Source of the DNA: DASVHS01 sp038244815
Lineage (GTDB): Bacteria > Acidobacteriota > Thermoanaerobaculia > Gp7-AA8
DNA: 47,824 nucleotides
Direction of reading: 5' to 3'
NCBI GenBank assembly: GCA_038244815.1
Contig: JBBRTB010000030.1
Location: 1 to 47,824, forward strand
The notes beneath the pieces are model-generated. The model searched no databases. It was not told the DNA's origin and saw only the letters and a program-made list of their open reading frames with translations. Below, one piece after another: positions 1 through 10,772 of the stretch. Positions within the stretch are counted from its first letter, which is position 1; each line of letters opens with the position of its first letter. A program made the position numbers and the translations under genes.

Positions 1-146
1 GCTCGATTTTTTCAGTTTGATGCTCGGCTTCGCGGAGTGCTGCGATCGGCGGATGGTCACGCTTGTATGCCGCCCTGCATGGCAGAAAGCACCTGAGTAG
101 CGCCGTTTTTGAAAAGCGTTCTGCCGCGCAGACTCCTAGTGGAGTC

Positions 147-1556
147 TCACCTCGAATACTCGTCGATGATGCGTTCGATGGCACGCCTGCAGACGCGGCA
201 GAATCCCACCTCGTCGCGCGTGAACATGATGCAGTCCGCCTGCGGGCGGTACATGCCCTTCGCTTCGTAGCCCGCGCCTTCGAACGCTCCCACCTTGCCG
301 GCGTACTTCTCGCTGCCGAGCTTCCGGGTCTCCCACGCCTGCTCCTGCCGGAAGAGCTCGTCCATCTTCGACTCAGGCACGTTCGCTTCGCGCAGCTTCC
401 TTCGCTCGGCCTGGTATTCGCGCTGGTGAGCCTCGAACTCCGTCTTGTTCCACGGAGTCGGCAGCGGCGTGTCCTTGTCCACCATCGATTCCCACTTCGG
501 ATGCTCGCCGTTGGCGGTGAGGTTCGGCTCCCAGGGCTCGGGATGATGCTCGCCGCCGGTGGCGTAGGCCACATCGGATGTGTAGTACTCGTCGCCCAGG
601 CCGGCGAAGTGATGACCGAACTCGTGCACGAACACGTATTCGGAGAACGCGCTGTCGACCGAGGCCGTGGCCTGATCCATGAAGATCCCGCCGCCGCCGT
701 ATTGCTTTTCGTTGACGAGAATCTCCAGGAAATCGTAGGGCAGCGAGGAGGCGATGTCGCGCAGAGCGCGGTTGTCGCGCGTGAGCACGTAACGCTCGGA
801 ATCGAAGATGTTGTACTGGACGCTGGTGGGGCTGCGGCGAAAATCGCCGGTGCGGGGGCGATTGACGCCGCTCTGCCAGGCCGGGAACATGAGCGCGCGC
901 ACGTTGAAGTCGCGCTTGCGGCTCTTGAACGGCTCGGTGTCGAACAGCTTGCCGATCAGGCGGTTGACGTCGGCCTGGAACTTCGTCAGGTCGACGTCGG
1001 TATAGCCCTCACCGATCACCAGCAGATCCACCTTTTCCGCCGCCACACCGTTCTCGAACACGGTGAACGTGCGCACGCCCAGAGGTCGGAAATCGGCGGC
1101 GTTGACGAAACGCGAATTCGGATCGACACGCGTGGACCACACCGGTTGAAAGGCGTTGTCCTTGTCGCGCTTCTTCAGCACGATCTGCACGGCTTTCTTC
1201 GGCCACGGAAAGCGCAACGACTCGTGAAACGTCTGCGGGACCGTCTTGGCCTCATCGGTCGTTTCCCATTCGCTGTAGATCGACGCGAAGCCGCGCGAGT
1301 AGATGACCGTCTTGCCGGCCTCGTCGATCACCTCGAACAGATACTTGCCGAGGTTCGTCCGGTCGAGGAGGCGGAAGTGGCTGCCCGGCCAGGGGCCGTC
1401 GGCGACGACGCGGTCGAGGGCGAAGATCTCCTCTCCCTTGTTTCCGGTATGGAAGTAGTCGACGCGCATGGTCCTGGTCGTGAAGTAGTCGTCGAAATTC
1501 AGAGCCATCGCCGGTGCGGCGGCCAGCAGCACGACGGCGAGCAAGCGGAAGCGCAT
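147..1556 (-). CDS. M64 family (IgA peptidase-type) zinc metalloendopeptidase
   Basis: Predicted secreted zinc metalloprotease of peptidase family M64, 469 aa. The motif HEFGHHFAGLGDEYY, at about residue 311, matches the M64 signature HExxHxxGxxD: two His and the Asp bind zinc and the Glu is catalytic. A hydrophobic N-terminus (MRFRLLAVVLLAAAPAMA) looks like a Sec signal peptide, so I start at the ATG at 1556; the longer open frame adds 18 residues that disrupt it. A purine-rich AAAGGAA lies 9 bases ahead of this ATG. The gene diverges from the VWFA-related gene across about 50 bp. The native substrate cannot be told from sequence; IgA cleavage is known only for distant members of the family. 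Confidence 0.9.
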   Translation of the reverse strand: MRFRLLAVVLLAAAPAMALNFDDYFTTRTMRVDYFHTGNKGEEIFALDRVVADGPWPGSHFRLLDRTNLGKYLFEVIDEAGKTVIYSRGFASIYSEWETTDEAKTVPQTFHESLRFPWPKKAVQIVLKKRDKDNAFQPVWSTRVDPNSRFVNAADFRPLGVRTFTVFENGVAAEKVDLLVIGEGYTDVDLTKFQADVNRLIGKLFDTEPFKSRKRDFNVRALMFPAWQSGVNRPRTGDFRRSPTSVQYNIFDSERYVLTRDNRALRDIASSLPYDFLEILVNEKQYGGGGIFMDQATASVDSAFSEYVFVHEFGHHFAGLGDEYYTSDVAYATGGEHHPEPWEPNLTANGEHPKWESMVDKDTPLPTPWNKTEFEAHQREYQAERRKLREANVPESKMDELFRQEQAWETRKLGSEKYAGKVGAFEGAGYEAKGMYRPQADCIMFTRDEVGFCRVCRRAIERIIDEYSR

Positions 1557-1608
1557 GTCACAGTTCCTTTCGACCGGTGATTCTATTGCAGCGGTATTCT
1601 TTCCAGGC

Positions 1609-2640
1609 ATGCGCCGCTACCTCGTGTTGCTGCTCGCGCTGTCGATGCCCGCCGCCGCGCAGGTGCAGGAGCAGATCACCGTCGAGCGCATCCTCGTCGA
1701 CGCCCGCGTCACCAACTACGAAGGCGACCCGATCCTCGGACTCACCCCCGCAGACTTCACGGTGAAGGTCGACGGCAAGGCCGCGACGGTGGAGTCGGTC
1801 GACTGGATTCCGGAGACGGCCGCGCAGCGCATCATTGCCGGCATCGATAACGAAGCGCCGCCCGGCCCGGCCGTTCCCGAGGCTCAGCCCATGCCGAAGG
1901 GACGACTGTTCCTCTATTTCGTGCAGACCGACTTCGCGCGCAACACCTCACGGCTCAGCGGCCAGTTGAGCTTCCAATCGTATGCGGAGCAGATGATCGA
2001 CGATCTCGAGGAAGGCGATCGGGTGGCTGTCTTCTCGTTCGACTCACACCTGAAATTCCGCGCCGATTTCACCGACGACAAGCGCGTCCTCAAAGATGCC
2101 ATGCGTGACGCCGTCCTCACCGACGAGCCCCCTCCGCCGCAGATCGTGCCGAACCCCTCGCTGGCCCGTCATCTCGACCGCGATCAGATGAAGAAGTGCA
2201 TCTCCTCCGACGAGGCCTTCATCCTCATCGCCAACGCCGTGCGCCACATCCCCGGACCGAAGTCGATGATCCTCTTCGGATGGGGCCTCGGACATCGCAG
2301 CGGAGGCGCCGTGGTCATGGACCGCAAGTACCCGATCGCGCGCTACGCGTTGGAGACCTCGCGCGTCACGGTCTTCGCCATCGATACGACCGAAGCGGAC
2401 TACCACGATCTGGAGATGGGATTGAAGCAGGCCGCCGCCGATACCGGCGGACTCTACGCGCGTGCTTATCACTTCCCGCAGCTCGCCGTAAACCGCGTGC
2501 AGAAAGCGCTGGTCGGGCATTACGAGCTGGAAGTGCGCAAGCCCGATCTCAAAACCCGCGGCGGGCACACCATTGAGGTCAGCGTGAACCGCCGCAATGT
2601 CTATGTGCTGGCCCGCTCGAGCTACGCCGACAAGGACTAG
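1609..2640 (+). CDS. VWFA-related domain protein, secreted
   Basis: 343-aa exported protein. An N-terminal signal peptide (MRRYLVLLLALSMPAAAQ) is followed by the segment typical of the VWFA-related family frequent in Acidobacteria, with the pattern V-x-V-D-A-R-V-x-N-x-x-G-x-x-I-x-G-L-x-x-x-D-F-x-V. A von Willebrand A-like fold follows, with LFLYFVQTDF and SMILFGWGLG strands. The MIDAS DxSxS motif is not clearly kept, so metal binding is uncertain. The start at 1609 is chosen because it begins the signal peptide. A TATTCT hexamer at 1595-1600 sits 8 bases ahead, suggesting a leaderless or nearly leaderless mRNA. The molecular function of this family is not established. Confidence 0.85.
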   Translation: MRRYLVLLLALSMPAAAQVQEQITVERILVDARVTNYEGDPILGLTPADFTVKVDGKAATVESVDWIPETAAQRIIAGIDNEAPPGPAVPEAQPMPKGRLFLYFVQTDFARNTSRLSGQLSFQSYAEQMIDDLEEGDRVAVFSFDSHLKFRADFTDDKRVLKDAMRDAVLTDEPPPPQIVPNPSLARHLDRDQMKKCISSDEAFILIANAVRHIPGPKSMILFGWGLGHRSGGAVVMDRKYPIARYALETSRVTVFAIDTTEADYHDLEMGLKQAAADTGGLYARAYHFPQLAVNRVQKALVGHYELEVRKPDLKTRGGHTIEVSVNRRNVYVLARSSYADKD

Positions 2641-2655
2641 CTCCAAGACCTCACG

Positions 2656-5241
<2,586 letters not shown>

Positions 5242-5270
5242 CTCGAGACCATTCGAACGGCGGACTCCGC

Positions 5271-5276
5271 TAAGCT
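5271..5276 (+). promoter_or_regulatory. Putative -10 hexamer of a leaderless promoter
   Basis: TAAGCT lies exactly six bases before the ATG at 5283, with no Shine-Dalgarno sequence between. With a normal start 6-7 bases after the hexamer, transcription would begin at the start codon. The same spacing recurs ahead of the genes at 15588, 20364 (minus strand) and 27772. Confidence 0.45.
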
Positions 5277-5282
5277 CTTCCC

Positions 5283-5900
5283 ATGCGAATCGGTGTCGCG
5301 CTCCTGGCGGTCTTTCTGATTGTCCTGGCCTGGTCGGCCATCCGTCCGCACGACTACTTCACCTGGCTGCTGGAGGTCTTTCCGGCCCTCATCGGCGTCG
5401 TCATCGTGCTGGCCACGGCGAAGCGGTTCCCGCTGACGCCGCTGCTGCTCACGCTTCTGGTGATCCATGCCGCGATTCTCATGGCCGGCGGTCACTACAC
5501 ATACGCCGAGGTTCCCCTCGGATTCTGGATGCAGCGCGTGTTCGGGCTGGCTCGCAACGACTATGACCGCATCGGCCACTTCGCACAAGGTTTCGTTCCC
5601 GCCATCGCCGCGCGCGAGGTGCTCATCCGGCGCGACGTCGTGCGCCGGCGCGGGTGGCTCTTCTTCATCGTCGTGTCGATCTGCCTGGCCATCAGCGCGG
5701 CGTACGAGTTGCTGGAATGGCGCGTGGCCGTCGCTTCCGGCTCGAAGAGCGACGCCTTCCTCGGCACTCAGGGCGATGTGTGGGACACGCAGGAAGACAT
5801 GGCCACCGCTCTGGTCGGCGCGATCGTCGCGCAACTGACGCTCAATCGCTGGCACGATCGTCAGATCGCGGCACTGGCCTCCCCTCGCCAAAGCCCATGA
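5283..5900 (+). CDS. YjdF/DUF2238-like integral membrane protein
   Basis: 205-aa polytopic inner-membrane protein with about six hydrophobic segments. It contains the family features HYTYAEVP, NDYDRIGHFAQGFVPA, AAYELLEW and LGTQGDVWDTQEDM, recognisable from the DUF2238 / YjdF family of unknown function. The conserved acidic residues and His in the membrane-facing loops suggest a transport or metal-linked role, but none is proven. Its 3' end originally faced the 3' end of the metallo-hydrolase now at 9635; an insertion split that junction, and a second, internally deleted copy of this gene's end lies at 9544-9712. The copy here is intact. Confidence 0.85.
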   Translation: MRIGVALLAVFLIVLAWSAIRPHDYFTWLLEVFPALIGVVIVLATAKRFPLTPLLLTLLVIHAAILMAGGHYTYAEVPLGFWMQRVFGLARNDYDRIGHFAQGFVPAIAAREVLIRRDVVRRRGWLFFIVVSICLAISAAYELLEWRVAVASGSKSDAFLGTQGDVWDTQEDMATALVGAIVAQLTLNRWHDRQIAALASPRQSP

Positions 5901-5919
5901 TCCAGAAGCGGGGATTGCC
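5800..5919 (+). repeat. Left copy of the duplicated yjdF/hydrolase junction
   Basis: These 120 bases match 9593-9712 with a single difference (A at 5914, G at 9707). A further upstream block, 5644-5693, matches 9544-9592 with one missing base and two substitutions; the 106 bases between the two blocks (5694-5799) are absent from the right copy. This copy carries the true end of the YjdF-like gene. The pair bounds an island of about 3.6 kb and looks like the scar of its insertion. Confidence 0.9.
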
Positions 5920-6273
5920 AAGAATCGTGCGAAACAATCTCGTGACGCGCACTGCGTTCCTCCTCGTCGTTCGACTTGTCTTGAATCAACAAGCCGAATC
6001 GCAAAGGATCACGCAATGCGCTTCTTCTTTAGATGCAAACCTTTCGCTCCCTGCTTCACCGTCCTGCACGTTACCGTCACCACTCCCGCCGCTTCCCGAG
6101 GTGCCTTCCGTCTATGCTCACGGTTACACACCCGTCAGGAGAACCGCAAAAGTCCCCGTGGCGATCGCGCGGTCACCTTTCACGCTGAGGTCGCCATGGG
6201 GCAACTCGACCACCATTGCAATGTTTCGTCAGCAGCTAGAAACACCGGGCCTCTGTTACTTCGCTGCAACCCG
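5920..6273. other. Left part of the island without a supported gene
   Basis: Between the left junction repeat and the end of the bacteriocin pseudogene I see no convincing gene. Base composition is visibly less GC-rich than the surroundings. Short open frames exist on both strands, but none has a recognisable family or a start signal. On the minus strand a short stretch reads LSVKGDRAIATGTFAVLLTG before a stop; it could be a decayed extracellular-domain fragment, but this is too weak to call. Confidence 0.4.
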
Positions 6274-6799
6274 TTAATAGTGGCAAAGTCCGTCGCAACC
6301 ATAAAACCATAGGAATCCACAATCCTGTACCTCAACGCAGCCGCCTTCACGGCATGAGCTGGGGTCCGTGGGTGCCCCTCCACAAGTCGTGAATACGTAG
6401 CAAGTCGTGCAACAGTTGCAGTTGATGCGGTTTGTCGTCGTATGGAGCGTGCCCAACGTCGACGGTACCAAGTAGGACGGCAGCCGGGGGGGGGCCCAAA
6501 GCGGGGGCGGGCGACGGACCGAGGTTGAAAAAGGCGTCGCGAGCGAGCTCGGGTGGAAAGGTCGCGCTCGCGTGTTGTTCGATCAGCTTTACTGGTCGCA
6601 CCCCGAGAACGTCGCGATCTGGGCTGTCGGCGGGCAAAGACATGGCGCCGGTTGAGAGCCATCCGAGCGCTTCAAAAATGACCGAGCGTTGTGCATCCGA
6701 CAGGTCTGGATGTGTGACCAGAAAACGTTGGAGATGAAGGGTCCAGATCCCTGTTTTGGACTCGGGGTGCTCCCGGAACACGAGGCGCCGTTGCTCCAT
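6274..6799 (-). pseudogene. Fulvocin C-like bacteriocin precursor, frameshifted and 5'-truncated
   Basis: Two frames together make a precursor of the fulvocin C-related type. From the ATG at 6799, frame one gives the N-terminal module (WTLHLQRFLVTHPDLSDAQR, later ARDAFFNLGPSPAP). Frame two, ending at 6274, gives a Cys-rich tail of about 48 residues that starts INCNCCTTCYVFTTC and ends DCGFLWFYGCDGLCHY, with ten Cys. The spacing of NCxC, the central Cys and the aromatic GC/YGC end resemble the myxobacterial bacteriocin fulvocin C. The frames switch at a run of nine G at 6486-6494; eight G would restore one frame of about 174 aa. The expected signal peptide is missing because an IS630-type end lies directly upstream. 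It may be dead, phase-variable at the G run, or affected by a homopolymer read error in addition to the truncation. Confidence 0.7.
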
Positions 6800-6810
6800 G
6801 TCAAGCGGCG

Positions 6811-6888
6811 CTAGTGTCCTGAGTCAGAGATTCGCGAACAAAATCGGCCGAGCGATTCGAGGATTTCGTCGGCAGTTTTGTGCCAGAT
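6811..6888 (-). mobile_element. IS630-type transposase C-terminal remnant
   Basis: On the minus strand, 25 codons read IWHKTADEILESLGRFC followed by SRISDSGH and a TAG. This is the characteristic C-terminus of IS630-family transposases (W-x-K-T-A-D-x-I-L ... C-x-R-I-S-x-S/T-G-H), where the last codons overlap the terminal inverted repeat. The stop lies in CTAG, fitting the TA target preference of the family. The rest of the element is gone. It abuts the bacteriocin pseudogene and probably removed its signal-peptide region. Confidence 0.65.
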
Positions 6889-7181
6889 GTCTCTCAGCCT
6901 GTCCGGGCCCGGATCATTCTGAGATAGTCCGTCGAGTCGCCGCGACACAAATCGGCGCCGCCACTTCCCAACCGTCTGGGGTTTCTAGGAAACCGACGAG
7001 CGCAACGCCTCGCAGGAACCGCGGTCGGCCGTGCTCTCTTCGAAACGCATCGGGTGGTAGCGATGCTGGAACAACCGGCCGGCCGACCCCGACTTTTTTT
7101 GATGAAACGACGTCAACCCCCTGCCGAGCGGTCACGCCCGATGCCTCGTCCGTGGCAAGATGAGGCCGAAGTCCGTCAATC
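6889..7181. other. Intergenic part of the island, no supported gene
   Basis: Between the IS630 remnant and the adaptor gene no gene can be supported. A minus-strand open frame reading RPRFLRGVALVGFLETPDGW and ending at 6914 looks partly coding, but has no recognised family and would overlap the start of the adaptor gene. No clear promoter for the adaptor gene is seen here. Confidence 0.35.
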
Positions 7182-8285
7182 ATGAGACGCCCCTCGACTG
7201 CGCTAAGCAGCATCGCCATTGCGGTGGCGGCCGCGTTGTTCGTCGGCTTTGCCGTCGCTCACCGCCATCGCGGCGTCGAAAACCGCGGAACTGTTTCTGT
7301 CTCGCGACGAGACATTCGGACTGTTCTTCGTCTGGCCGGTCGAATCGCCCCGCGAAAGCTCACCGAGGTCAAGTCGCTGGTGTCGGGACAGCTCGTCGCG
7401 TATTCCGTTGATGAGGGAGCACACGTGGAAGCCGGCGCAAGCATCGCCACGGTACGCCCTGATCAAACCCAGGAACTCTTGTTTTTCCAGGCTCTCGCAG
7501 ACGAGCGGGTCAAACGTGTCAACAGCATTCAGGCCGAGAAGGATCTCGAGCGCGTGCGAGCCCTTTTCGCGACGGGGATCGTTCCCAAAGCATCGTTTGA
7601 GGCCGCTCTCGCCACACGCGATGCAGCCGTGGCGACGCACGAAGTTGCATTGCAGCAAGTGCACGTTCTTCAGGGCCGTTCATCGGGCGGCCGACGGGGC
7701 GCGACGCGAGTCGTTGACGTGAGGGCGCCCGTTGCCGGCACCGTGCTCGCGCCGCTCATTCGGCCCGGAGAAGCGGTCATCGGAGCAACGAACGGTCTCT
7801 CCTCAACGGGAGGCAGTCCTCTTCTCAGGATTGCCGACACGTCATCGTTTCTGGTCAAGGTGAATGTGAACGAAGTTGACATTGACAAACTGAGCATCGG
7901 GATGCCGGCGTTCGTTCACCCGGCCTCCGCGTTGCCCGAGCAACGTGCACACATCTCGCGGATCGGCGCGGAAGGAACGACGAATCAAAATGTGACGACG
8001 TTCGAGGTCGAGGTCCAAATTGATGAGACGTCGTCCTTTCGACCGGGCATGAGCGCGGATGTCGATGTCATTCTCGCGGAACGTCGTGAGGTTCTGTCGC
8101 TGCCCGCGAGTGCAATCGACCGCAAAGGAGCCGTCGCGTTTGTCGTTCTGGCGAACGGCGCAAGGCGTCAGGTAACGGTTGGGATCGACGACGGGGACTA
8201 CGTCGAGATTGCAAGTGGCCTTCATGGCGGCGAGTCGGTTCGCGTTGATGGGGCTTCCTCCGCGGGAGGACCGGGTGATTCGTAG
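7182..8285 (+). CDS. MacA-like periplasmic adaptor (HlyD/RND family)
   Basis: 367-aa membrane-fusion protein. One N-terminal TM helix (residues 8-26) is followed by a biotinyl-lipoyl-like hairpin (KSLVSGQLVAYSVDEGAHVE), a short coiled coil with FATGIVPKASFEAALATRD, the second lipoyl half (VRAPVAGTVLAPLIRPGEAV), and beta-barrel domains (FRPGMSADVDVI, LSLPASAI). It would link an inner-membrane transporter to an outer-membrane exit. It overlaps the following permease gene by 11 bases and lies inside the inserted island next to the bacteriocin remnant, so export of that peptide is a possible original role (inference). No ABC ATPase is encoded with the pair. Confidence 0.88.
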   Translation: MRRPSTALSSIAIAVAAALFVGFAVAHRHRGVENRGTVSVSRRDIRTVLRLAGRIAPRKLTEVKSLVSGQLVAYSVDEGAHVEAGASIATVRPDQTQELLFFQALADERVKRVNSIQAEKDLERVRALFATGIVPKASFEAALATRDAAVATHEVALQQVHVLQGRSSGGRRGATRVVDVRAPVAGTVLAPLIRPGEAVIGATNGLSSTGGSPLLRIADTSSFLVKVNVNEVDIDKLSIGMPAFVHPASALPEQRAHISRIGAEGTTNQNVTTFEVEVQIDETSSFRPGMSADVDVILAERREVLSLPASAIDRKGAVAFVVLANGARRQVTVGIDDGDYVEIASGLHGGESVRVDGASSAGGPGDS

Positions 8286-9513
8286 CTCGTGGTTCGTTGC
8301 TTTCGAGGAGCTGCGACGACATCCGCTGCGAACAGGCCTGACCGTAGCGGGCGTGACGATCGCCGTGGCAACCGTGGTCGGCGTGGGGGCGCTCCTGGGC
8401 GCTGCCCGCCGGTTGATCGGCGTCGCACTCGCTGACGCGGGTGGCGTACGGAGAGTGGCCGTGTACTATCACGACCCGGCGGAGGCGGCGAACGACGGCA
8501 ATGCGCGTGTCAACCCGTTGACAACAGATGATTCTCGGGCGGTGCGGCGGCTCGTAAGCGGTGTCGACTTGGCTGCACTGCGTACGACCGCAGCAGTGAC
8601 AATCAGTTCCCCTGCCGCTACCTACAGCGTCCGCACTCAGGCCGTCGAAAGCGTCTACCTCAGTCTCGTCGGCCGACCTATCGCCCGCGGCCGAGATCTG
8701 GCAGAAGAGGATGTTCGCGCCGCGGCACCGGTGATCGTGTTGAGCAATTACGCTGCACGGACGTTTTTCCCGGCAGGCAATCCCGTGGGGCGGGACGTTC
8801 GTATCGGCGGAACCCGTTTCCGCGTCGTGGGCATTACTGAGGACGGCATTTTCGCCGGCGCGCGCGACATCGAGGGTTTTGTGCCGATTACGACGGCAAG
8901 ATTTCGGATTCCCAGCGGTGAGACGCAGTCGACCATGCTGTCGATCCGATTACGGGCAGACGTCGACCCACGCGCGTCCAAGAGAGCGGTGAGCGAGTTG
9001 CTTCAGCGCCGCCATCGAGACTATGACTCGAACAGCTTTGACGTATTCACGGCCGACGAGGCGAGGGCCAGGGCTCAGGACGTAATGCTCCTGGTGGGAT
9101 CGCTGTTCGGACTGGTCTCGCTTCTGTGCCTCATCACGGGTGGCGTGGGCATCATGAATATTCTTCTCAGTTCTGTCGCGGAACGGAGTCGGGAGATCGG
9201 GATGAGACGCGCAGTCGGTGCGACGGCACGTGATGTCTTCGTGCAGTTCCTGATCGAGAGCTTGTCATTCACCACGCTAAGCGCCGTTCTCGGTCTCGCC
9301 CTGGGTTACGGCGTGGGCGCGCTGCTCTGCCTTGTTGCAAATACCCTGCTTCACAGCCGAGGAGCGGTGGCGTACGACATCAAACCGTCGCTGAGCCCGA
9401 TCCTATTGACTCTCGCAATCTGTACGAGCACGGCGGTCGGCGTGTTCTTCGGTGTGTATCCAGCACGGAAGGCAAGCAAGATCAATCCGGTCGACGCGCT
9501 CCGGATAGAATAG
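8275..9513 (+). CDS. MacB/FtsX-type ABC transporter permease
   Basis: 412-aa permease of the MacB/FtsX fold. It has a first TM helix (LTVAGVTIAVATVVGVGALL), a MacB-like periplasmic domain with the family patterns LVGRPIARGRDL and FFPAGNPVGRDVRIGG, and three C-terminal TM helices with GGVGIMNILLSSVAERSREI and GMRRAVGATARDV. The GTG at 8275 is chosen: a strong GGGAGGA precedes it within the adaptor gene, and upstream in-frame ATGs fall deep in that gene. The ATPase normally fused to or encoded beside MacB is absent, so the pair must borrow one from elsewhere or be non-functional. Confidence 0.88.
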   Translation: MIRSSWFVAFEELRRHPLRTGLTVAGVTIAVATVVGVGALLGAARRLIGVALADAGGVRRVAVYYHDPAEAANDGNARVNPLTTDDSRAVRRLVSGVDLAALRTTAAVTISSPAATYSVRTQAVESVYLSLVGRPIARGRDLAEEDVRAAAPVIVLSNYAARTFFPAGNPVGRDVRIGGTRFRVVGITEDGIFAGARDIEGFVPITTARFRIPSGETQSTMLSIRLRADVDPRASKRAVSELLQRRHRDYDSNSFDVFTADEARARAQDVMLLVGSLFGLVSLLCLITGGVGIMNILLSSVAERSREIGMRRAVGATARDVFVQFLIESLSFTTLSAVLGLALGYGVGALLCLVANTLLHSRGAVAYDIKPSLSPILLTLAICTSTAVGVFFGVYPARKASKINPVDALRIE

Positions 9514-9543
9514 AGGTGGTCGAGGAGCCAGCGAAGAAACAGA

Positions 9544-9712
9544 GCCGGCGCGGTGGCTATTCTTCATGGTCGTGTCGATCTGCCTGGCCATCTGGCCACC
9601 GCTCTGGTCGGCGCGATCGTCGCGCAACTGACGCTCAATCGCTGGCACGATCGTCAGATCGCGGCACTGGCCTCCCCTCGCCAAAGCCCATGATCCAGAA
9701 GCGGGGGTTGCC
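9544..9712 (+). repeat. Right copy of the duplicated yjdF/hydrolase junction
   Basis: Matches 5644-5693 joined to 5800-5919, lacking the intervening 106 bases. This copy carries the authentic 3' end of the minus-strand metallo-hydrolase, whereas the embedded yjdF end is broken by the deletion. Sequence continuity of the hydrolase runs right through it. Confidence 0.9.
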
Positions 9713-10693
9713 GTGCGCGGCGATGGCGCGGCGCAGGTCGGCCACCGGCTCGTTCGATCCGTCGTCGCCGAGGTTGAACGTGCCGTAGTGCATGGCCACG
9801 CTGGTCGAGGCGCCGAGGACTTTGTGCGCTGCGACCGCCTCGGCCGGATCGATGTGCACCGGCTTCATGAACCAGCGCGGCAGATACGCGCCGATCGGAA
9901 GGCAGGCCAGCCGGATCGACGGGAAGCGTCTGGCGATGGCGGCAAAATGGTCGCCCCATCCGGTGTCGCCGGCGAAGTAGACGTTGCCGGCGCGGCCGCT
10001 GATCACGAAACCGCCCCAGAGCGTGGCATCGCGATCGGAGAGGGCCCGCGCGCAGAAATGCTGCGCGGGCACGAGCGTGATCTTCATCGACGGCGTGATG
10101 TCGACGTCGTCCCACCAGTCGAGATCCGTCGCCCCGGCGATGCCCTGCCGCGACATCAGCGCGCCGTTGCCGAGGGGCGTGAGGATGCGCGGGTGGAAGC
10201 GGGCCTGCAGCGCGCGGAGCGTCGGGAGGTCGAGGTGATCGTAGTGATTGTGGGTGACCAGGACGAGGTCGATCTTCGGCAGATCGTCGAAGCGGATGCC
10301 GGGCGCACGGTGCCGCTTCGGTCCGGCGAACGAGACGGGCGAGCAGCGGTCGGACCAGATCGGATCGGTGAGGATGTTGATGCCGTCCATCTGGATGAGC
10401 AGCGTGGAGTGATTGACGAACGTGACGCGCAGGTCGTCGACGCGCGCAGGCGGCCGCGGGCCGGCCGGGTCGTTGATCCACAAGGGCCAGTAACCGTTCT
10501 CGCGGTTCAACTGCCACTTGAGGAACGAGCCTTCGCCGTGCTCCGCGAGAGGCACGTTGTGAAACCGGCTGCCGTCGAAGTGATCGCTGCGCGGTCCGTG
10601 GTAGTGGGGTGAGGCGACAACGGTGCGTTCGACGAGGACGGCGGTGCCGGCGAGCGCCGCCGCCGCGGTGGTCAGGATCACGGCGCGTTTCAT
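9635..10693 (-). CDS. MBL-fold metallo-hydrolase, NAPE-PLD/UlaG-like
   Basis: 352-aa metallo-beta-lactamase-fold hydrolase. The zinc motif HNHYDHLD at residues 148-154 gives the HxHxDH ligands; later metal ligands lie in FAGDTGW and the C-terminal HYGTF. The N-terminus (residues 4-22) is a hydrophobic anchor or signal. The NHSTLLIQMDGINILTDPIW segment and the WGGF/PAQHFCAR region are typical of the N-acyl-phosphatidylethanolamine phospholipase D-like branch. Substrate unknown; a lipid phosphodiester is an inference. It is convergent with the inserted island, and its last 26 codons lie in the duplicated junction repeat. Confidence 0.88.
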   Translation of the reverse strand: MKRAVILTTAAAALAGTAVLVERTVVASPHYHGPRSDHFDGSRFHNVPLAEHGEGSFLKWQLNRENGYWPLWINDPAGPRPPARVDDLRVTFVNHSTLLIQMDGINILTDPIWSDRCSPVSFAGPKRHRAPGIRFDDLPKIDLVLVTHNHYDHLDLPTLRALQARFHPRILTPLGNGALMSRQGIAGATDLDWWDDVDITPSMKITLVPAQHFCARALSDRDATLWGGFVISGRAGNVYFAGDTGWGDHFAAIARRFPSIRLACLPIGAYLPRWFMKPVHIDPAEAVAAHKVLGASTSVAMHYGTFNLGDDGSNEPVADLRRAIAAHGNPRFWIMGFGEGRPVPRSDDRASD

Positions 10694-10712
10694 CCGGAGA
10701 ATTGGAGCACAG

Positions 10713-10742
10713 TTGACTGGGCGGAATGGCCCGGAATAGGAT
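10713..10742 (+). promoter_or_regulatory. Putative promoter of tRNA-Val(CAC)
   Basis: TTGACT at 10713-10718 and TAGGAT at 10737-10742 are separated by 18 bases and lie about 30 bases ahead of the tRNA. They fit a sigma-70-type promoter. Confidence 0.45.
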
Positions 10743-10772
10743 GCCGGTGCGGTCCGTTGACGGAATTTCCGC

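Noticed and set aside
1..70. Possible start of a minus-strand gene (GTG, basic N-terminus) leaving the left edge
   Set aside because: Only about 20 codons visible, no recognisable family or ribosome binding site.
131..146. Six-bp hairpin GACTCC/GGAGTC just after the M64 stop
   Set aside because: No T-run on either strand; too weak to call a terminator.
63..1580. Long open frame antisense to the M64 peptidase gene
   Set aside because: High-GC shadow frame; Arg/Val/His-rich translation without family features, while the minus strand encodes a clear peptidase.
6016..6312. 98-codon plus-strand open frame in the island
   Set aside because: No start signal, composition not coding-like, and it overlaps the end of the bacteriocin pseudogene on the other strand.
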